From CANJBX01 sp035556735 (lineage in GTDB: Bacteria; Pseudomonadota; Alphaproteobacteria; Rhizobiales; Xanthobacteraceae): DNA of 64,000 nucleotides. Positions 49,076-57,831 of this stretch are shown piece by piece. The stretch lies in the NCBI GenBank assembly GCA_035556735.1, contig DATMFF010000012.1, positions 124,001-188,000 on the forward strand, given 5' to 3'. A program made the position numbers and the translations under genes. Under the pieces are notes generated by a model, which made no database searches, was not told the DNA's origin, and saw only the letters and a program-made list of their open reading frames with translations. The first letter of the stretch is position 1, and each line of letters begins with the position of its first letter.

Positions 49076-49903
49076 ATGGCCGACCTGACAGCAAACATGC
49101 GTCCTTTGGATGGCGCCCACGGCGACATCGTCCCGGGCTATCCGCTGCGCAACCGGCTGACGAGCTGGGCGATCTGGGCCTTCCTCTTTGCGCTGCTTGC
49201 CTGGTCCTGGGCGCCGGCCGAGATGTTCCGCGTCACGTCGCTGATCTCCGACTGGCGCAACATGACGACCTTCGGCGAGGCGTTCCTGCGCCCGAATTTC
49301 CACGACTGGGATCACTACCTCGCCGACATGCTGGTCACCGTCCAGATCGCGATCTGGGGGACGGCGCTGGCGGTCGTGTTCGGGATTCCGTTCTCGATCC
49401 TCGCGTCGGCCAACATTTGCCCGGTGTGGGTGGTGCAGCCGGTGCGCCGCCTGATGGATGCGTGCCGGGCCATCAACGAGATCGTGTTCGCGCTGATGTT
49501 CGTGGTGGCCGTCGGCCTCGGCCCGTTCGCCGGCGTGATGGCGCTGTTCATTCACAATCTCGGGGTTTTCTCGAAGCTGTTCTCGGAGGCGGTGGAGTCG
49601 ATTGATCCGCGCCCCGTGGAGGGCATCCGCGCCACGGGTGCGCACCGCGTGCAGGAGGTCGTATTCGGGGTCATCCCCCAGGTCGCGCCGCTGTGGAGCT
49701 CGCTGATCCTGTATCGCCTCGAAACCAACGTGCGCTCGGCGACCACGCTCGGCATCGTCGGAGCCGGCGGCATCGGCCAGACCCTCTATGAAAGCCTGCG
49801 CAGCTTCCAGTACGCCGAGAGCGCGGCGCAGATCCTCATCATCGTGGTGACGGTGGTCGCCATCGACCTCGTCAGCGCCCGGATCCGCAAGGCGCTTGTT
49901 TAG
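49076..49903 (+). CDS. phnE: Phosphonate ABC transporter permease PhnE
   Basis: This 275-residue permease has about six hydrophobic segments and the ABC coupling loop EAVESIDPRPVEGIRATGAH. WDHYLADMLVTVQIAIWGTA, CRAINEIVFALMFVVAVGLG and TTLGIVGAGGIGQTLYESL are typical of PhnE. It probably works as a homodimer because only one phnE gene is present. It ends the plus-strand phn unit. The tRNA fragment and degenerate palindrome follow about 40 bp later. Confidence 0.94.
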   Translation: MADLTANMRPLDGAHGDIVPGYPLRNRLTSWAIWAFLFALLAWSWAPAEMFRVTSLISDWRNMTTFGEAFLRPNFHDWDHYLADMLVTVQIAIWGTALAVVFGIPFSILASANICPVWVVQPVRRLMDACRAINEIVFALMFVVAVGLGPFAGVMALFIHNLGVFSKLFSEAVESIDPRPVEGIRATGAHRVQEVVFGVIPQVAPLWSSLILYRLETNVRSATTLGIVGAGGIGQTLYESLRSFQYAESAAQILIIVVTVVAIDLVSARIRKALV

Positions 49904-49942
49904 TCCGCTGGTTTTGCCCTAGAACCCGCGATCAGCGGAGAA

Positions 49943-50010
49943 GGTTGGAACCCGGTTCCTCTCCCTCCGCCAGCCCTGACCAGTACCCGTCAGGCGGCGT
50001 GCCGGTCAGG
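49943..50010 (+). repeat. Decayed tRNA-Ser 3' end plus degenerate palindrome
   Basis: GGTTGGAACCC resembles the T-arm of tRNA-Ser. After a short insertion, CCTCTCCCTCCGCCAG (49958-49973) is identical to the acceptor 3' strand with CCA of the tRNA at 27660, and the match continues as CCTGACCAG after one mismatch. A degraded version of the palindrome follows (CCTGACC pairs with GGTCAGG at 50004-50010). No 5' half of a tRNA is present. This is the form expected of an attachment-site scar. Confidence 0.7.
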
Positions 50011-50096
50011 ACGGGCGGAGAGGGGTGATTGCGCGCTCGATTTTCCCGCGTGCGCCGTGCTTGTAGGTTCCAACCGCCCTCTCGCGACCCCGTCTG

Positions 50097-51854
50097 ATGC
50101 TACCGTTGACCCGCTTCGAAGTTCCCCGCCGGTTGCGCGCCATCGTGCGCGCGCGCGAGACCAGCCTGGTGGTGCTCGCCTGCGGTGTCGGGGTCGTCGG
50201 CGGCGTGGTGGTGGCGGGGATGAGCCGGGCCGTGGACCTGCTCCATGCCCTGTTCTTCGGGGTGCAGCCCGGGCAGCGGCTCTCCGGGCATTTCTCGATC
50301 GACCCGCTTTACGCCGTCATGGTGCCGCTGCTCGGCGGCCTGGTCCTCGGGCTGGTGAATGCGCTGATCGCGCGGCGTGCGAGCGGTCCGGTGGTCGATC
50401 CCATCGAGGCCAACGCCCTGCGCGGCGGCAACATGTCGGTGCCCGGCAGCGCGCTCGTTGCCGCGCAGACGGTGTGGTCGAGCGGCGTCGGCGCCTCGGT
50501 CGGCCTCGAGGCCGGCTACACGCAGCTTGCCAGCGGCATCGCCTCGTGGATCGGCCAGGCCTTCCGGCTGCGGCGCGGCGACCTGCGCGTGCTCGTCGGC
50601 TGCGGCGCCGCCGCCGGCATCGCGGGCGCGTTCGGCGCGCCGCTGGCGGGCGCCTTCTACGCCTTCGAGCTGATCATCGGCAGCTACTCGGTGCCGAGCC
50701 TCGCGCCGGTCGGAATGTCCGCGCTGGTCGGCTATCTCGTGGCGCGCAGCCTGACGCCGTCGCCGCTCGGCATCTTCGTCATCGACATGAAGGCGGTGGG
50801 CGCCGAGGACCTTGCGCTCGCCGCGGTCGTCGGCCTGCTCGCGGCCGGGTTCGGCATCGCGCTGATGCGCACGGTGGCGGCCTGCGAGACGCTGTTTGCC
50901 CGCGCGCGCGTGCGCCCGCCGGTGCGCACCGCGATCGGAGGGCTGGCGGTCGGGCTCATGGCCCTGGTCTCGCCGCAGATCATGTCGTCGGGGCACGGCG
51001 CGCTGCGCCTCGCCAGCGTGCTCGACCGTCCGCTCAAGATCATCGCCATCGTGTTCGCGCTCAAGGCGCTGGCCTCGGCCATCTCGCTGGGCAGCGGATT
51101 TCGCGGCGGCCTGTTCTTCGCCTCGCTCCTCCTCGGCGCGCTCGGCGGAAGCCTGTTCGCGACGGCGCTCATCGCCGTCTGGCCCGGACTCTGGCTCGAC
51201 GTGAACGCCTACGCGGTCATCGGAATGGCGGCGTTGTCGGTCAGCGTGATCGGCGGGCCGCTCACCATGATGTTCATCGTGATCGAGACGACGGGGGACT
51301 TCAGCCTCACCCTGGCGGTGCTGGTCGCCGTCATCGTGTCCGCGCAGGTCACGCGCGAGACCTTCGGCTATTCCTTCACGACCTGGCGCTTCCACCTGCG
51401 CGGCGAGACGATCCGCAGCGCCGCGGACGTCGGCTGGATCCGCGATCTCACCGTCGGCCGCATGATGCGCCACGACGTGCGAACCGTTCCGGCCGCGACG
51501 CCGCTGGCGATCTTCCGCGAGACGTTCGCGCTCGGATCGACGAGCCGGGTCGTCGCCGTCGATGCCGAGGGGCGCTACGCGGGCATCGTCGTGGTCGCCG
51601 AGGCCCATGCGCCGGAGCTGGCGGAGGCGGCGACCGTGCGCGGGCTGCTGCGCCACCCCGGCGATCTGCTGCTGCCGGAGATGACCATCAAGTCGGCGAT
51701 CGCGGCGTTCGACCGGACCGAGGCGGAGGCGCTCGCCGTCGTCGACTCGCTCGACCGCCGCCGCGTCATCGGCCTCCTGACCGAGGCGCACGCGCTGCGC
51801 CGCTACGCCGAGGCCATGGAGCTGCGCCGGCGCGATCTGATCGGCGTCGCCTGA
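50097..51854 (+). CDS. CLC family chloride channel/antiporter with C-terminal CBS pair
   Basis: This 585-residue membrane protein has CLC motifs in modified form: ASVGLEAGYTQLASGIAS where classic CLC proteins have GxEGP, SGFRGGLFFASLLLG at the GxFxP position, and IGMAALSVSVIGGPLTMMFI in the later helices. The gating glutamate is retained. Residues about 455-580 form a CBS pair (DLTVGRMMRHDVRTVPAAT, FDRTEAEALAVVDSLDRR). It could be a Cl- channel or Cl-/H+ exchanger regulated by a nucleotide. It is the first gene past the tRNA-fragment scar. Confidence 0.88.
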   Translation: MLPLTRFEVPRRLRAIVRARETSLVVLACGVGVVGGVVVAGMSRAVDLLHALFFGVQPGQRLSGHFSIDPLYAVMVPLLGGLVLGLVNALIARRASGPVVDPIEANALRGGNMSVPGSALVAAQTVWSSGVGASVGLEAGYTQLASGIASWIGQAFRLRRGDLRVLVGCGAAAGIAGAFGAPLAGAFYAFELIIGSYSVPSLAPVGMSALVGYLVARSLTPSPLGIFVIDMKAVGAEDLALAAVVGLLAAGFGIALMRTVAACETLFARARVRPPVRTAIGGLAVGLMALVSPQIMSSGHGALRLASVLDRPLKIIAIVFALKALASAISLGSGFRGGLFFASLLLGALGGSLFATALIAVWPGLWLDVNAYAVIGMAALSVSVIGGPLTMMFIVIETTGDFSLTLAVLVAVIVSAQVTRETFGYSFTTWRFHLRGETIRSAADVGWIRDLTVGRMMRHDVRTVPAATPLAIFRETFALGSTSRVVAVDAEGRYAGIVVVAEAHAPELAEAATVRGLLRHPGDLLLPEMTIKSAIAAFDRTEAEALAVVDSLDRRRVIGLLTEAHALRRYAEAMELRRRDLIGVA

Positions 51855-51962
51855 GCCGGCCCGAGGCCGGGAAGCTCGCCTCGATGCCGAATGTCCGGCA
51901 CAGGCGGGCCGATGCCAGCGCCGCTCCGCGCGGGCCGCGCGCCCGGATGGATCGCCGCAACG

Positions 51963-52220
51963 ATGACCCGCATATCGGACGACGACGACGCTCTTCTCGA
52001 TGCGGTGTACGAGACGGCGGCGGTTCCCGAGCCGCGGTCCGCGCCGCTTGCGCAGACTGGCTTCCATCGCCGCAGTGAGTTGGCGGCGCTGCTCGCCGGC
52101 TCGGCCTTGGCGCGTAAACGCGACCGAAGCGGCGGTCGCGTCGCGCCGATTCGGGATGCCGTCAGCCATTCGCCTGGGGATGGATACCATCCGCGCGCCG
52201 CGGGACTGCTTGCATTGTGA
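51963..52220 (+). pseudogene. Possible fragment of a LuxR-type regulator N-terminus
   Basis: The frame begins MTRISDDDDALLDAVYETAAVPE, resembling the start of a group of LuxR-family regulators that open with a helix of this kind. The similarity then seems to continue in another frame (RRLASIAAVSW) and no helix-turn-helix follows. It lies in a 440-bp gap between the CLC and Bug-protein genes. The rest of that gap shows nothing but a TATAAA at 52249-52254. Low confidence. Confidence 0.25.
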
Positions 52221-52298
52221 TCATGGGCTCTCGCCCGCTATAAACGCGCGGCCGCCTTCAAGCGACGGCTCACGTCGCGCGCGGTCAGGAGCGAAACG

Positions 52299-53285
52299 AT
52301 GCCCAGATTGAGGGTGCTGCTGCGGGCCGCCGCGATCGCGTGCGTGACCGCCGTCGGGATGTCCATGGCCGCGTCCGCGCAGGAATGGCCGGAACGCCCC
52401 ATCCGGGTGGTGACGCCGCTGGCGCCCGGCGGCGCCGCCGACGTTCTGGTCCGCACCGTGGGCGAGGAGCTGACGCGCAACCTCAAGCAGCAGATCGTGG
52501 TCGAGAACCGCCCGGGTGGCGGCGGAAGCCTCGCCGCCATGACCGTGCAACGCGCGGCGCCGGACGGATACACGCTGTTGCTGGGCTCCGCGCAAACGCA
52601 TTTCATCGCGCCGCTGCTGGTCAAGGACGCCGCCTACGATCCGCTGGCGGATTTCACGCCGCTCACGATCGCGGCCGAGCTTCCCGTGTGCCTCGTCGTC
52701 CCTGCGTCGTTTCCCGCAGACAACCTCAAGGAATTCATCGCCTACGCCAAGGCGAATCCGGGCAAGCTGTCGTTCGGCAGCTCCGGCACGCACACCACGC
52801 ATCATCTCGCCGGCGAGTACCTCAAGTCATTCCTCGGGCTCGAGATGGTCCACATCCCTTATCGCGGCGGCAATCCGGCGATGACGGACCTGCTTGCCGG
52901 GCAGATTCCCGTCCTGGTCGCGACGCTCTCGACCACCCTGCAATATATCGACAGCGGCAAGATCAAGGTTCTCGCAATGATGGAGAGCCAGCGCTCGAGC
53001 CGGCGCCCCGACATCCCAACCGTCAGCGAGACGGCGCCCGGCTTTGCCGTCCCGAAATCGTGGCTCGGTTTCCTCGGGCCCGCGCGCATGCCGCCGCCGC
53101 TGACGCAGAAGGTGCATGCGGAGCTGGTGAAGGCGATCACCGCGCCCGGAGTGCGCAAACACCTCGAGGCGAGCGGCTTCGAGGTCGCCACCAGCAAGTC
53201 GCCGGAGGAGTTCGCGGCGATGCTTCGCAACGGACTGGACGTCTATCGCAAGATCAAGGCCGCCGCGCGTCTCGGATCGGAATAG
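52299..53285 (+). CDS. Tripartite tricarboxylate transporter substrate-binding protein (Bug/TctC family)
   Basis: This 328-residue periplasmic protein has a signal peptide (LRAAAIACVTAVGMSMAASA) and the Bug-family pattern: WPERPIRVVTPLAPGGAADV, VVENRPGGGGSLAAMTVQRA, PDGYTLLLGS, KLSFGSSGTHTTHHLAGEYL and HIPYRGGNPAMTDLLAGQI. Bug proteins bind carboxylates or other small ligands for TctAB-type membrane subunits, which are absent here. The ATG follows AGGAG. The FAD oxidoreductase gene downstream begins eight bases after its stop and is probably co-transcribed. Confidence 0.93.
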   Translation: MPRLRVLLRAAAIACVTAVGMSMAASAQEWPERPIRVVTPLAPGGAADVLVRTVGEELTRNLKQQIVVENRPGGGGSLAAMTVQRAAPDGYTLLLGSAQTHFIAPLLVKDAAYDPLADFTPLTIAAELPVCLVVPASFPADNLKEFIAYAKANPGKLSFGSSGTHTTHHLAGEYLKSFLGLEMVHIPYRGGNPAMTDLLAGQIPVLVATLSTTLQYIDSGKIKVLAMMESQRSSRRPDIPTVSETAPGFAVPKSWLGFLGPARMPPPLTQKVHAELVKAITAPGVRKHLEASGFEVATSKSPEEFAAMLRNGLDVYRKIKAAARLGSE

Positions 53286-53293
53286 GTGAAGTG

Positions 53294-54697
53294 ATGGAAA
53301 CGTATCGTCTCTCTCGCGAGATCCCTGTCGACGAGAGCTACGACGTGCTCGTCGCGGGCGGCGGCCCGGCCGGCTCGGCGGCCGCAGTCTGCGCTGCGCG
53401 GCTCGGGGCCAAGGTGCTGCTGGTGGAGGCCACCGGCTGCCTCGGCGGCATGGGGACGTCGGGCCTCGTCTCGACCTTCGGACCGGTCGCCGACGGCCAG
53501 CGCATGCTGGTCGGCGGGTTCATGAAGGAGATCGTAGAGCAGATGTTCCAGCGCGGCTCGCTCGGGCCGCATGTGACGTCGGAATTCCTCTACTCCCAGC
53601 TCAATCGGTGGGTCCCGTTCAAGCCGGAGGACCTCAAGCGCGTCCTCGACGAGAAGTGCGTCGCGGCGGGCGTCGATGTGCGATTCTTCACACGCCTGAT
53701 CGATGCCGAAGCGAAGGACGGCCGGGTGGAAGGCGCCGTCATCAGCAACGTCGAAGGCTACCGCTTCGTCAAGGCGAGGAGCTACGTCGACGCGACCGGC
53801 GATGCCACGCTGTCGCACCTTGCCGGCGCGGAATGCAAGATCATCCTGCGCGACATCGATGCGATCGCGCCGAGCACGTTGTGCTCGCTGTTCACCGGCG
53901 TGAACTGGGACGATCCCGCCTACGGCGACGACTGGCGCGGCATCGACAAGGTCAAAGCCCTCTCCAAAAAGCAGCTTCACAAGGCCATCGAGGACGGCCA
54001 CTTCAGCCAGCCGGACCGCTTCATGCCCGGCATGAACAAGATCGGGAAGAACGCCGCGCAACTCAACGCAGGGCACATCTTCAACCTCAACGGTCTCGAC
54101 AGCCGCTCGCTCTCCGACGGCATGATTGCCGGGCGCAAGCTCGCCGTCGAATACATGGAGTTCTTCCGCAAATATGTGCCTGGTTGCGAAGAGATCGACC
54201 TCTTGACGACGGCGCCCGTCATGGGCGTGCGCGACACGCGCCGCATCGTCGGCGAATTCGAGCTGACCATCGACGACTACACGTCCGCGCGCCAATTCCC
54301 CGATCAGGTGGCCGTCTACAACCGCCCGACCGACGTGCATCCGACCGACACGTCGGAAAAGGAATACAAGCGCTTCCTCGCTGACTTCGAAGGCTTCCAT
54401 GGGCTGCGCGAGGGGCAGAGCCTGGGCGTGCCCTACGGCATCCTCGTCCCGAAGGGATGGAGCAACCTGTGGGTCGCCGGCCGCTGCCACTCGAGCGACA
54501 CCAAAGTGCACGGCTCGATCCGCGCCCAGTCCGCCGCCTACATGATGGGACAAGCGGCCGCGACCGCCGCCGTGCAGTCATATCGGACGGGGCAGCCCGC
54601 GTGCGATCTCGACACCGCGATGCTGGTCGAGGCGCTGCGGGAGCAGGGCGCGTACCTGCCGCAGGAGACGCTCGTGCGCGAGATGACGCGCAACTAG
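53294..54697 (+). CDS. FAD-dependent oxidoreductase (FAD_oxidored family)
   Basis: This 467-residue flavoprotein has the dinucleotide-binding start YDVLVAGGGPAGSAAAVCAA, LLVEATGCLGGMGTSGLVST, FVKARSYVDATGDATLSHLA, TAPVMGVRDTRRIVGEFEL and a C-terminal FAD contact NLWVAGRCHSSDTKVHGSIR. This is the PF12831-type family often found in catabolic clusters beside Bug proteins. The substrate is unknown. It forms a two-gene unit with the binding protein upstream. Confidence 0.88.
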   Translation: METYRLSREIPVDESYDVLVAGGGPAGSAAAVCAARLGAKVLLVEATGCLGGMGTSGLVSTFGPVADGQRMLVGGFMKEIVEQMFQRGSLGPHVTSEFLYSQLNRWVPFKPEDLKRVLDEKCVAAGVDVRFFTRLIDAEAKDGRVEGAVISNVEGYRFVKARSYVDATGDATLSHLAGAECKIILRDIDAIAPSTLCSLFTGVNWDDPAYGDDWRGIDKVKALSKKQLHKAIEDGHFSQPDRFMPGMNKIGKNAAQLNAGHIFNLNGLDSRSLSDGMIAGRKLAVEYMEFFRKYVPGCEEIDLLTTAPVMGVRDTRRIVGEFELTIDDYTSARQFPDQVAVYNRPTDVHPTDTSEKEYKRFLADFEGFHGLREGQSLGVPYGILVPKGWSNLWVAGRCHSSDTKVHGSIRAQSAAYMMGQAAATAAVQSYRTGQPACDLDTAMLVEALREQGAYLPQETLVREMTRN

Positions 54698-54720
54698 AAC
54701 ATGATCGGAACCGGCTTGCC

Positions 54721-54741
54721 GGAAATGATCGTGCTCAAATG
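54721..54741 (+). repeat. Short intergenic repeat, copy B
   Basis: GGAAATGATCGTGCTCAAAT and the next G agree at 17 of 21 positions with 18671-18691. The 20 bases before it (ATGATCGGAACCGGCTTGCC) contain an inverted GGAACCGG/CCGG pattern also seen in Rhizobiales intergenic repeats. Confidence 0.4.
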
Positions 54742-54747
54742 AAAGGG

Positions 54748-54782
54748 ACCATGATCGCGGCTCGATCCGGTCCGATCATGGT
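54748..54782. terminator. Hairpin between convergent genes
   Basis: ACCATGATCG and CGATCATGGT form a perfect 10-bp stem around a 15-base loop, between the ends of the FAD oxidoreductase gene (plus) and the binding-protein gene (minus). It is probably a bidirectional terminator without a T-run, and may be part of the repeat family copy at 54721. Confidence 0.5.
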
Positions 54783-54915
54783 CTGGATGGCAGGCTCGGC
54801 CGCCTCGACGTCGGTCAGAGCCGGCTCTGCGGCGATGGCATAAGGGCGATGGTGGTCGTGTTTCAGTTTGAAAACTGACACACGACCCTGTTCGTCCCGC
54901 CCGCGCTTGCCCCCT

Positions 54916-55959
54916 TTATTTTCCGCAGCCCTTGAGCGTGCTGGCGGCGTTCTCGACCTTGAACGGGCCGAGCGCCTTGTTGGCGGCGTCGGCGAACGTC
55001 GTGTCCACGACCTTGTCGATCGGAAGCTCGGTGCGAACGAGGCCCTGCTGCACGTACCACTTCTGCACGTCGGCGACCGATTCCTTGTAGATGTGTCCGT
55101 CCGGGCTGCGCGACGGCCACGGGATCGAGTTGAGCGTCTCGGCGCTGTTGGTCAGGCCGTTGGCGACGAGCAGCTTGACCAGCTCGGGCCGCCACGAGCC
55201 GCCGTGGTAGGCGTTGCAGTAGTCGCGCACGCCGCGCAGCAGCGCGGTGAAGAAGGCCTGCGCGACCTGCGGGTTCTTCGCGGCCCAGTCGGTGTTGTAC
55301 ATCGACGTCGAGATCTGGATCGGGGACGGCTTCACGGTCTCGTCGGAATTGATCCAGCGCAGCGCGATGCCTTGCCTGGCGAGCACTTCGTTGAACGGCG
55401 TGATCTCGAGCGCGGCGTCCACCGCCTTGGTCTTCAGCGCAATACCCATCTGCGAGAACGGAATGACCTTGGTCTCGACGTCCTTGATCGTCAGTCCGCC
55501 GCTCTCGAGGATGCGCGTGACCTCGTAGAGCGCGATCGAGTTCGGCGCGTTGACCGCGATGGTGCGGCCCTTGAGGTCCTTGATCGTCTTGACCTCGTTG
55601 GCAAGGTCCGGGCGAAGCATCAGCCAGTGGTTGATCGGGCTCGAGGTCGAATTGAATGCGCTCTTGATCGGCAGTCCCTGAGCGATGCCGTTGAACAGGC
55701 CCGCCGACATGCCGCCCTCGACCACGTTGAGCACGTTGGTGGACAGCGGCGCGACGAAGGCTGCGGAGGCGTCGATCAGCTCGATGTCGACGTCGAGATT
55801 GGCTTCCTTGAAGTAGCCGCGCTCCTTGGCCGAGAGCACGGCGCCGGCGACGGTGGCGCGCACCGAGCCGACCTTGACCTTGGTCTGGGCCTGAGCCGGA
55901 GCCGCCAAAGCCAGCGGAACGGCGGCAAGGAGAAGCAGAATCGGATTGATGCGCGACAC
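54916..55959 (-). CDS. NitT/TauT-type ABC transporter substrate-binding protein (orphan, GTG start)
   Basis: This 347-residue periplasmic protein has a signal peptide (INPILLLLAAVPLALAAPAQA) and the SsuA/THI5-like binding fold: KVKVGSVRATVAGAVLSAKE, ERGYFKEANLDVDIELID, LKGRTIAVNAPNSIALYEVT and VRDYCNAYHGG. Ligands of this group include sulfonates, nitrate, thiamine precursors and aromatic acids. A GTG start at 55959 follows AGGAGG; a longer frame lacks this. No permease or ATPase gene adjoins it. It lies downstream of the TcuA-like gene on the same strand and may be transcribed with it. Confidence 0.88.
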   Translation of the reverse strand: MSRINPILLLLAAVPLALAAPAQAQTKVKVGSVRATVAGAVLSAKERGYFKEANLDVDIELIDASAAFVAPLSTNVLNVVEGGMSAGLFNGIAQGLPIKSAFNSTSSPINHWLMLRPDLANEVKTIKDLKGRTIAVNAPNSIALYEVTRILESGGLTIKDVETKVIPFSQMGIALKTKAVDAALEITPFNEVLARQGIALRWINSDETVKPSPIQISTSMYNTDWAAKNPQVAQAFFTALLRGVRDYCNAYHGGSWRPELVKLLVANGLTNSAETLNSIPWPSRSPDGHIYKESVADVQKWYVQQGLVRTELPIDKVVDTTFADAANKALGPFKVENAASTLKGCGK

Positions 55960-56023
55960 GGTTGTTTCCTCCTGTTGGCCGCGGCGCGTGGACGCCGTCG
56001 GCGCTGGTGACAATGTTATTGCG

Positions 56024-57559
56024 TCATGACTTTTGCGTCATGGCCGGCGCGGAACGGTGGGCGGCGGCCATGGCCGCCGCGGCGCCGGCGATGCGGCCGA
56101 ACACGGCGGCGGCCATCAGCCCCGCCCCGCCGGGGTAATTGAAATAGAACAGGCCGCCGACCATCTCGCCCGCCGCGAACAGGCCCGGCATCGGCGCGCC
56201 GTCGACGTCGACGACGTTGCAGTCCTCGCCGACGCGCACGCCGCCGAAGGTGAAGGTGATGCCGCAAGTCACGCCGTAGGCCTCGAACGGCGGCGTGTCG
56301 ATGGTCTCCGCCCAGTTCGACTTCGGGATCGCCAGCCCTTGCGTGCCGCGCCCGTCCTTCGCGCCGCTCGGATCGAACGGCACGTCGCGCCGCACCGCCG
56401 CATTGAACTCGGCGACCGTGCGCAGGAACGCCGGCTTGTCGATCCCCTCCATCTTGCCGGCGAGTTCTTCCAGCGTGTCCGCGCGCAGGCGCGCCGAGCG
56501 GCGATGGCGATATTCCTCGTGCAGCAGCGGGGTGGTCTTGCCGTCGTAGACCTGCCACGCCATCTGCCCGGGCTGCGCCAGCACGACGCGGCCGAGCTTG
56601 GCGTAGGTGAGTGCGCGCACATCCGCGCCTTCGTCAACGAAGCGCTGGCCGAGCACATTGACCATGATTCCGAACATGTAGTCGTCGCGCTTGAACACCG
56701 TGCCGTAGGCGAGCTCGTTCACGTCGGGCGCATTGAGGTCCCAGCTCGCCGAATGGCAGCCCGACCAGTTGCCGAACGGCTGCGCGCCGGCCTCGAGCGC
56801 CATGCGCAGGCCGCCGCCGGTGTTGAAGCGGCTGCCGCGCACCTTGGCGAGCTCGAAGCCCGGCCCGAGATAGCGCGTGCGCCATTCCGGGTTGGCTTCG
56901 AAGCCGCCGGTGGCGAGCACGACGGCGCCGCCGGTGATCTCGAGCGTCGCGCCGCCGCTCGCCATCGCCGGACGCCTGGCCCGCACGCCGGCGATGCGGC
57001 CGTCGCGCTCGATCAGCGCGGTCGCCCGCGTTCCGTAGGCGATGCGGACGCCGGCCTTCTCCGCCGCGGCGAACAGCGCGTTCGACAGTCCTTCGCCGCC
57101 GTCGTAGGTCTCGACCGCCGAGCCGCCCGCGAAGCGGATGCGCCCGTCGGGATAGCGCTGCTGCCACTGGTAGAGCGGCATGAACTTCACGCCCGCCTTG
57201 CGCAGCCAGAGCATCGTGTCGCGGCTGTTCTCGACCAGCAGGTCGGTGAGTCCGGGATCGGCGCGATACTGCGTCACGCGTCCCATGTCGTCGAAATACT
57301 GCTCGCGCGTGTAGCTGCCGAAGTCGGTGCGCGCGCGCTCGGCAGGGCCGATCTCGCCGACCAGCGTCTCGATGTCGCCGATGCCGTCATACACCGCGCG
57401 CATCGCACCGTTGGAGAAGCGCGAGTTGCCGCCGCGCTCCTCTTGCGGCGCGCATTCGAGCACGAGCACGGAGCGGCCGTGCTCGCGCGCGGTCAGCGCC
57501 GCCGCGAGGCCGGCGAGGCCTGCGCCGACGACGATCACGTCTGCCGTATCATCTGTCAT
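56024..57559 (-). CDS. tcuA: FAD-dependent tricarballylate dehydrogenase-like protein TcuA
   Basis: This 511-residue flavoprotein of the fumarate reductase/succinate dehydrogenase group has the FAD motif VIVVGAGLAGLAAALTAREH, LECAPQEERGGNSRFSNGAM, GAVVLATGGFEANPEWRTRY, SGCHSASWD and a C-terminal GMAGEVFG-like block read here as GLFAAGEMVGGLFYFNYPGG. This fits TcuA, which oxidises tricarballylate to cis-aconitate, but related enzymes act on other dicarboxylates, and its partner TcuB is not present. The name is provisional. Confidence 0.8.
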   Translation of the reverse strand: MTDDTADVIVVGAGLAGLAAALTAREHGRSVLVLECAPQEERGGNSRFSNGAMRAVYDGIGDIETLVGEIGPAERARTDFGSYTREQYFDDMGRVTQYRADPGLTDLLVENSRDTMLWLRKAGVKFMPLYQWQQRYPDGRIRFAGGSAVETYDGGEGLSNALFAAAEKAGVRIAYGTRATALIERDGRIAGVRARRPAMASGGATLEITGGAVVLATGGFEANPEWRTRYLGPGFELAKVRGSRFNTGGGLRMALEAGAQPFGNWSGCHSASWDLNAPDVNELAYGTVFKRDDYMFGIMVNVLGQRFVDEGADVRALTYAKLGRVVLAQPGQMAWQVYDGKTTPLLHEEYRHRRSARLRADTLEELAGKMEGIDKPAFLRTVAEFNAAVRRDVPFDPSGAKDGRGTQGLAIPKSNWAETIDTPPFEAYGVTCGITFTFGGVRVGEDCNVVDVDGAPMPGLFAAGEMVGGLFYFNYPGGAGLMAAAVFGRIAGAAAAMAAAHRSAPAMTQKS

Positions 57560-57573
57560 GGCCGCGGATCATG

Positions 57574-57613
57574 TTGAGCGGTCTGGCTGAGCGGTTCTGT
57601 TGGGCGGTTCTGG
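57574..57613 (+). repeat. Three-fold tandem motif in the tcuA-GMC intergenic region
   Basis: TGAGCGGTCTGGC, TGAGCGGTTCTGT and TGGGCGGTTCTGG follow each other with a period of 13-14 bases in the divergent promoter region between tcuA and the GMC oxidoreductase gene. Such phased short repeats can be regulator sites. The rest of the 272-bp gap shows no coding signal. Confidence 0.5.
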
Positions 57614-57831
57614 CTTGCGTTTCGCGGATCGAAACGGCCGCGCGAGGATCGTTGCGCAGGCAGGTCGGGAAGCGTTCCTCTCGTCTCGTTCTATCGACTG
57701 TTCTCGGCTCAACGCTAGCCGAAAACGGACTGCGCGCGCCACGCATTCCGGCATGGCACGTCTGACCTTTCCAGTCTCTCGGCGAGGCGCCGGCGTTTAC
57801 GGGCGGTTGCGAGGAGTGTTACCAACCCGCG

